Notes under the pieces: generated by a model | What the model saw: the letters and a program-made list of their open reading frames with translations, nothing else | The model's database searches: none | What the model was told of the DNA's origin: nothing | Translations under genes and position numbers: made by a program | Origin: UMGS1889 sp964540575 | GTDB lineage: Bacteria > Bacillota > Clostridia > Oscillospirales > Ruminococcaceae | Direction: 5' to 3' | Length of the DNA stretch: 64,000 nucleotides | NCBI GenBank assembly: GCA_964540575.1 | Contig: CAZINI010000008.1 | Coordinates: 21,320-85,319, forward strand | Part shown: positions 60,850 to 64,000 of the stretch, in pieces | Layout of the letters: the number at the start of each line of letters is the position of its first letter | Numbering within the stretch: position 1 is the first letter of the stretch

Positions 60850-61790
60850 TGAAATCTGTCCCTCCGTTCAAAAAATTCACGGATCTTTTTATATGTATTT
60901 CCTATCCAGCCGCCAAGTGCGGGGATTCCCTTTTTGATAATTTGCTTCACGAGCAGTCCCAGAGCGATAGCCAGTCCCGCTGAAAGCATAGCACCTCCGA
61001 CAGCCATTGCCGCCGCAAATAATCCATCATTGATAAGCAGAGGAACAGATGCTATCAGCAGACAGGGTGCTGCCAGCACCAATCCCACCTCAATAAAGCC
61101 CAGCATAAGCAGCCCGATCACTATAAAAACAGCCATTATGACCGCTGCAACACCGCCAATAACAATAAACGGCAGCAGGAAAATTAATCCCATCAAAGCA
61201 CCGATAAGCGAGTAAACGCCCTTGGAACCTCCGCTTGTGCTTCCCGTCTGAGAACTGCTCGTCTGCTGACTGCTATAATTGTAGTTATAATTGTAATTCA
61301 CATTTGCGGCATCGGAACCGACAGCATTTCCGCTGTCACCGTGAGAGTGCGGCTGATAGGAAGAACTATTCTCCCGAGGCTTACTCAGATCGATAAAACC
61401 GCCGTTAGAAGCATTCTCGGACGAAGATGCGACCTTTATCTCCATATCGGGTGCAGACTCAGGCTCTTTATATTCCTGAGAACGAAACCCGATAGTGTAG
61501 CCCGCATATCCCTCGTCCTCCGCCTTTTCTCGGCGGCAGTTTTCCACAAAAAGCCGCTGAGAAGCCGTTTCATTTTTTATGCTTCGTGAATAATCCGAAT
61601 TATCGCAGAGAATAGCCCTTGCAAGCTCCACGGGACTGCCCAGGTCGGCAATGACCGACTTGGCATTCTCCTCACCCGCATCATCGAACATTTCCTCATA
61701 GAATGCGATCGCATTTTCACGGTCCTCAATAGGCATTGCAAAAAGCTCCGCCCGAAGCTGTGAAATGTAATCCTCCTTATTCATCATCAT
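60846..61790 (-). CDS. DUF1700 family membrane protein
   Basis: A 314-residue protein with a DUF1700 N-terminus (NKEDYISQLRAELFAMPIED, then FYEEMFDDAG), a disordered Ser/Asn/Gln-rich linker (about 110-185, including repeated YNYNYN), and four or five hydrophobic helices at about 190-285. Three consecutive ATG codons occur at the start; the second or third fits the GGGGTGA ribosome site best. It overlaps padR by up to 14 bases and the DUF4097 gene by four. Confidence 0.88.
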   Translation of the reverse strand: MMMNKEDYISQLRAELFAMPIEDRENAIAFYEEMFDDAGEENAKSVIADLGSPVELARAILCDNSDYSRSIKNETASQRLFVENCRREKAEDEGYAGYTIGFRSQEYKEPESAPDMEIKVASSSENASNGGFIDLSKPRENSSSYQPHSHGDSGNAVGSDAANVNYNYNYNYSSQQTSSSQTGSTSGGSKGVYSLIGALMGLIFLLPFIVIGGVAAVIMAVFIVIGLLMLGFIEVGLVLAAPCLLIASVPLLINDGLFAAAMAVGGAMLSAGLAIALGLLVKQIIKKGIPALGGWIGNTYKKIREFFERRDRFQ

Positions 61791-62100
61791 TCACCCCATC
61801 GTAAATAACATTGTCAATTCTAACCTTGAAAAGCTTCCATTCCTCCCGATAAAGTTCAAGCTGAAGCCTGCCCTTTTCGGAAACCCGATAATAACGCCTG
61901 TTTCTGCCCATATACTCCATATCGTAGGTTTCCAGGCATTCATCATTGAGAAGCCTTCTCAGCACGGGATAAAGGGTGGATTCGGACATTTCGATAGCCT
62001 TTCGTATCTCCTGAGTGATTTTATAGCCGTAAGTATCCTCCTTTGCTACGATCGATAGCACAAGAGCGTCAAGCAGTGCTGCACTGACGGGGAATACCAT
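61777..62100 (-). CDS. PadR family transcriptional regulator
   Basis: A 107-residue winged-helix repressor: helix-turn-helix KEDTYGYKITQEIRKAIEMS and wing MGRNRRYYRVSEKGR are typical. It is the short PadR-s2 type. It leads the operon with DUF1700 and DUF4097 and probably represses it through a palindrome over its -10 box. AAAGGAAG lies nine bases before the ATG. Confidence 0.93.
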   Translation of the reverse strand: MVFPVSAALLDALVLSIVAKEDTYGYKITQEIRKAIEMSESTLYPVLRRLLNDECLETYDMEYMGRNRRYYRVSEKGRLQLELYREEWKLFKVRIDNVIYDGVNDDE

Positions 62101-62116
62101 TTAACCGCTTCCTTTC

Positions 62117-62141
62117 AACTGCCGCTGTACATACGGCAGTT
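62117..62141 (-). other. hairpin in padR leader
   Basis: The eight-base arms AACTGCCG and CGGCAGTT surround a nine-base loop, just upstream of the RBS. It may stabilise the mRNA or modulate translation. Confidence 0.5.
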
Positions 62142-62158
62142 TATAATCTGATTTTATT

Positions 62159-62190
62159 TATATTATATCCTATATAATATATTTTGTCAA
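62159..62190 (-). promoter_or_regulatory. padR promoter with overlapping perfect palindrome
   Basis: Minus strand: perfect TTGACA (62190-62185), 17-base spacer, perfect TATAAT (62167-62162). A perfect inverted repeat with ten-base arms (TATATTATAT and its complement) and a three-base centre spans 62159-62181, covering the -10 box and much of the spacer: a likely PadR operator. Confidence 0.82.
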
Positions 62191-62290
62191 TAGTTTTTTT
62201 GATTTTTTCGGGATATAACTGCCTGCATTTCAAAAAGATCTCCTGTCTGGGGACACTTTTCGTAAATCAATCAAAATATTATAAAACCCC

Positions 62291-62334
62291 TTGAAAAATA
62301 TATCCATATATGGTAAAATGAAAATATATCCATA
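62291..62334 (+). promoter_or_regulatory. promoter of small membrane protein-fliB with repeats
   Basis: TTGAAA (62291-62296), 17-base spacer, TAAAAT (62314-62319). A palindrome CCATATATGG (62304-62313) fills the spacer end, and AAAATATATCCATA is repeated directly at 62295 and 62321, 26 bases apart. No sigma-28 type promoter is visible. Confidence 0.6.
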
Positions 62335-62353
62335 CTGAAAAGGAGCGGCTGCT

Positions 62354-62551
62354 ATGGCGACCGAAACTGAGCGGAAGATCAAGGAATTTGAAGCGGAACT
62401 GAAAAAAATGCAGGAGGAAACGGAAATCCTCACTGCCGAATTGGAAAACCGTCCCCTGCCCGAGCCGAAAAAAAGCTTTCCGCTGATACCCGTTCTGGCT
62501 GTTTCGGCGGCTGTTTTGATTATAATTGTGATAATTGGAGTGATATTATGA
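62354..62551 (+). CDS. small coiled-coil membrane protein overlapping fliB
   Basis: A 65-residue protein: residues 1-34 are charged and helical (ETERKIKEFEAELKKMQEET), likely a coiled coil, and 43-64 form a membrane helix (FPLIPVLAVSAAVLIIIVII) ending the protein. GGAG lies eight bases before the ATG, and its TGA overlaps the fliB ATG (ATGA), so it is translated with FliB. I do not recognise a family. It could be a tail-anchored membrane partner for the methylase. Confidence 0.75.
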   Translation: MATETERKIKEFEAELKKMQEETEILTAELENRPLPEPKKSFPLIPVLAVSAAVLIIIVIIGVIL

Positions 62552-63792
62552 ATCTGAATATTATTGAGCCGAATTATTTTAAGGATTTTCATTGTATTGG
62601 GGGGGAGTGTAAGAATAATTGCTGTCATAATTGGACGATTCAACTGACGAAAAAAGAATATATTAACACAAAAAATGCAAAAAAATCAAAAGAACTTCAA
62701 GAGATATGTGAGCATGCTTTCCACAGGCTGAAAAAATCAGAAAACCCTGGAATTTATGCCGAAATGCGACTAAATGAAGATGGCAACTGTCAGTTTCTTG
62801 ACAGCGATGGGCTTTGTATGCTTCAAAAGGAATGTGGCTATAAAATTCTATCTCAAACATGTAAGCAATTTCCGAGGAAGAATTTTATATATCTAACTTC
62901 CGGAGAACAATATCTCTCAACCGGCTGCGAGGAAGTTGTGCGAATGCTAATGAATATGCCGAACGGTATTGAGCTAACAAATGGCGGCAAGATTGAGTTA
63001 AACGACTTTATGCCGGTTTCACTTGCAATAACCACACCGGCAGATGCTGCAAGAATTCCATATAAATATTACTGGGATATAAAAACATTGATTATCTCTA
63101 TAATGAAGAATCGAAGCTATTCCGTTGAGGACAGGCTTATTCTTCTGGGAATAGCATTTAAACGCATTGATGATCTTATCACATCAGATAGCGGTGATAA
63201 GATACCAGCATACATAGACGGTCTTACAGCTGTCTGTGCTGATGATAAATCAATGCTAGACGAAATTAAAACAATAGAACCAAAAACAAATTTCAAGGCT
63301 CTTGCATATGCAGATATTCTACATAATATTCCAAAGCAGTCACCAATGCCAATTGAATTCAGGGAAAAGATTATGTCGGCATATGGTTTCAACTATACTA
63401 TACCAGATGATGGTAAAAATGTAAGTATAACAGCAAAGAGTGCTTGGATAGAACGACAGCTCGGTTATCTTTTTAATATGCTATCAGGCAGAGAGTATAT
63501 TATTGAAAACTTTATGCTCAATGCTATGCTGCAATTCAACTTACCTTTTTGCGATGATACTTTAACATTTTGGGACAGTTATATTTTTATATGTCAAGTA
63601 TACAGCACTATGATTTTCACACTTGCAGGAAATCTGGACGAAAGCTCTGACGATAAAGATATTATAGATGCTTTTGTTATTTTTTCAAGAACCCTATTTC
63701 ACAGCAAACACCTTAAGCAAACTTTAATTAACGAAATAAAGAAGAATAAATTCACTTCCTTAGGCTCAATGGTTTATCTGATAAAATTTTAA
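62548..63792 (+). CDS. fliB: flagellin lysine-N-methylase FliB family
   Basis: FliB adds methyl groups to lysines of flagellin. The 414-residue protein has the FliB N-terminal cysteine cluster (C16, C21, C25, C26 in HCIGGECKNNCCHNW) and further cysteines in DGLCMLQKECGYKILSQTCKQFPR, probably an iron-sulfur or metal site. The flagellin gene lies just downstream, convergent, supporting this assignment. The gene is much more AT-rich, with different codon use, than most of the window. It ends with its own terminator. Confidence 0.87.
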   Translation: MNLNIIEPNYFKDFHCIGGECKNNCCHNWTIQLTKKEYINTKNAKKSKELQEICEHAFHRLKKSENPGIYAEMRLNEDGNCQFLDSDGLCMLQKECGYKILSQTCKQFPRKNFIYLTSGEQYLSTGCEEVVRMLMNMPNGIELTNGGKIELNDFMPVSLAITTPADAARIPYKYYWDIKTLIISIMKNRSYSVEDRLILLGIAFKRIDDLITSDSGDKIPAYIDGLTAVCADDKSMLDEIKTIEPKTNFKALAYADILHNIPKQSPMPIEFREKIMSAYGFNYTIPDDGKNVSITAKSAWIERQLGYLFNMLSGREYIIENFMLNAMLQFNLPFCDDTLTFWDSYIFICQVYSTMIFTLAGNLDESSDDKDIIDAFVIFSRTLFHSKHLKQTLINEIKKNKFTSLGSMVYLIKF

Positions 63793-63807
63793 TATTTGTC
63801 CAATATA

Positions 63808-63840
63808 TAGGAAACGTCATTTGTCGTTTCCTAATTTTTT
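63808..63840 (+). terminator. terminator of fliB
   Basis: TAGGAAACG and CGTTTCCTA form a nine-base stem with an eight-base loop, followed by ATTTTTT. Confidence 0.88.
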
Positions 63841-63845
63841 GACAT

Positions 63846-63881
63846 AATAAAACCGCCGCCCTCCACACAGGAGAGCGGCGG
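63846..63881 (-). terminator. terminator of flagellin gene
   Basis: Minus strand: a 12-base GC-rich stem (63870-63881 with 63853-63864) with one G-U pair and a five-base loop, followed by TTTTATT. It lies about 70 bases after the flagellin stop. Confidence 0.88.
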
Positions 63882-63949
63882 CAAAGCTTTTATTGTGTCA
63901 TGCGGCATTTAAGCCGCTGTCAGTTCCTTTACGGGTAAGCTTATAAAAC

Positions 63950-64000
63950 TTACTGGAGGAGCTGGAGAACGCCCTGAGGCAGCTGGTTTGCCTGAGCAAG
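63950..64000 (-). CDS. fliC: flagellin, C-terminal fragment (continues beyond right edge)
   Basis: Only the last 16 residues and TAA stop are inside the window, reading LAQANQLPQGVLQLLQ. This is the strongly conserved flagellin C-terminus (consensus MLAQANQ.PQ.VL.LL), which forms part of the D0 coiled coil of the filament. The call rests on this motif alone, supported by a FliB gene beside it. The rest of the gene lies to the right. Confidence 0.85.
   Translation of the reverse strand, partial: LAQANQLPQGVLQLLQ

Overview
The window looks like a chromosomal segment of a motile anaerobic Clostridia, most likely of the Ruminococcus/Oscillospiraceae type. This is inferred from mid-range GC (by eye, mid-40s percent), Firmicutes operon structures (ecfA1-ecfA2-ecfT-truA, the ruv cluster, MltG/U32), DUF5711, DUF3021/LytTR, DUF1700/DUF4097 and DUF3343 families, and many near-perfect sigma-A promoters (TTGACA, 17 bp, TATAAT). 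A run of exactly 100 N (46204-46303) marks a scaffold join, so this is a draft assembly.

Layout. 1-7741 (minus): one housekeeping operon, read from a dTMP-kinase-like gene through DUF2156, DJ-1/PfpI, 5-FTHF cyclo-ligase, MltG, U32 and M50 peptidases to a B12-binding radical SAM protein that runs off the left edge. 7912-8757: a very cysteine-rich orphan. 8973-10688 (plus): phosphoglucomutase. 10762-12974 (minus): a lipid kinase and a cation-efflux gene. 13171-13956: an AT-rich orphan. 14118-14354: a His-Arg-Gly tRNA cluster with a consensus promoter and tandem terminators. 14561-29675 (minus): a roughly 15 kb gene train, ruvC-(membrane orphan)-ruvA-phosphodiesterase-ruvB-glmM-methyltransferase-ecfA1-(membrane orphan)-ecfA2-ecfT-truA-DUF5711-cvpA-clpE-like. 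29866-35497 (plus): pheA-ispD-ispF, a lipoprotein-like orphan, a NYN/OST-HTH protein, a HAD phosphatase and a degenerate EAL-HDOD regulator. 35555-38336 (minus): an ABC-2 transporter with a LytTR/DUF3021 pair. 38562-42811 (plus): a large duplicated lipoprotein, then DUF3343 and a cysteine-desulfurase-like protein. 42928-45978: a chemoreceptor divergent from a LysR regulator. 46048-49983 (minus): a giant SpaA-type surface protein with a proline-rich stalk, interrupted by the gap. 50385-59770 (plus): a heterodimeric ABC exporter, two secreted deacetylase-type lipoproteins (CE2-like and CE4), a TetM-like GTPase fused to a Rae1/YacP endoribonuclease domain, bcp and trmO. 59788-62100 (minus): a PadR-DUF1700-DUF4097 envelope module. 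62354-63792 (plus): a small coiled-coil membrane protein and FliB. 63950-64000 (minus): the last 16 codons of flagellin.

The strongest candidate for an undescribed system is the 863-residue protein at 56033-58624. It joins a complete TetM/EF-G-like ribosomal-protection GTPase to a C-terminal NYN_YacP (Rae1) ribosome-dependent mRNA nuclease. All GTPase signature motifs and all four expected nuclease aspartates are present. A factor-type, tail-like terminator hairpin sits 19 bases before its start codon, which suggests attenuation. Other notable items are a PadR operator that is a perfect palindrome over the -10 box, FliB next to flagellin with an overlapping small membrane protein, a nested inverted-repeat leader before DUF3343/desulfurase, and AT-rich membrane orphans inserted in otherwise conserved operons. 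All functional assignments come from reading motifs; no database search was run.
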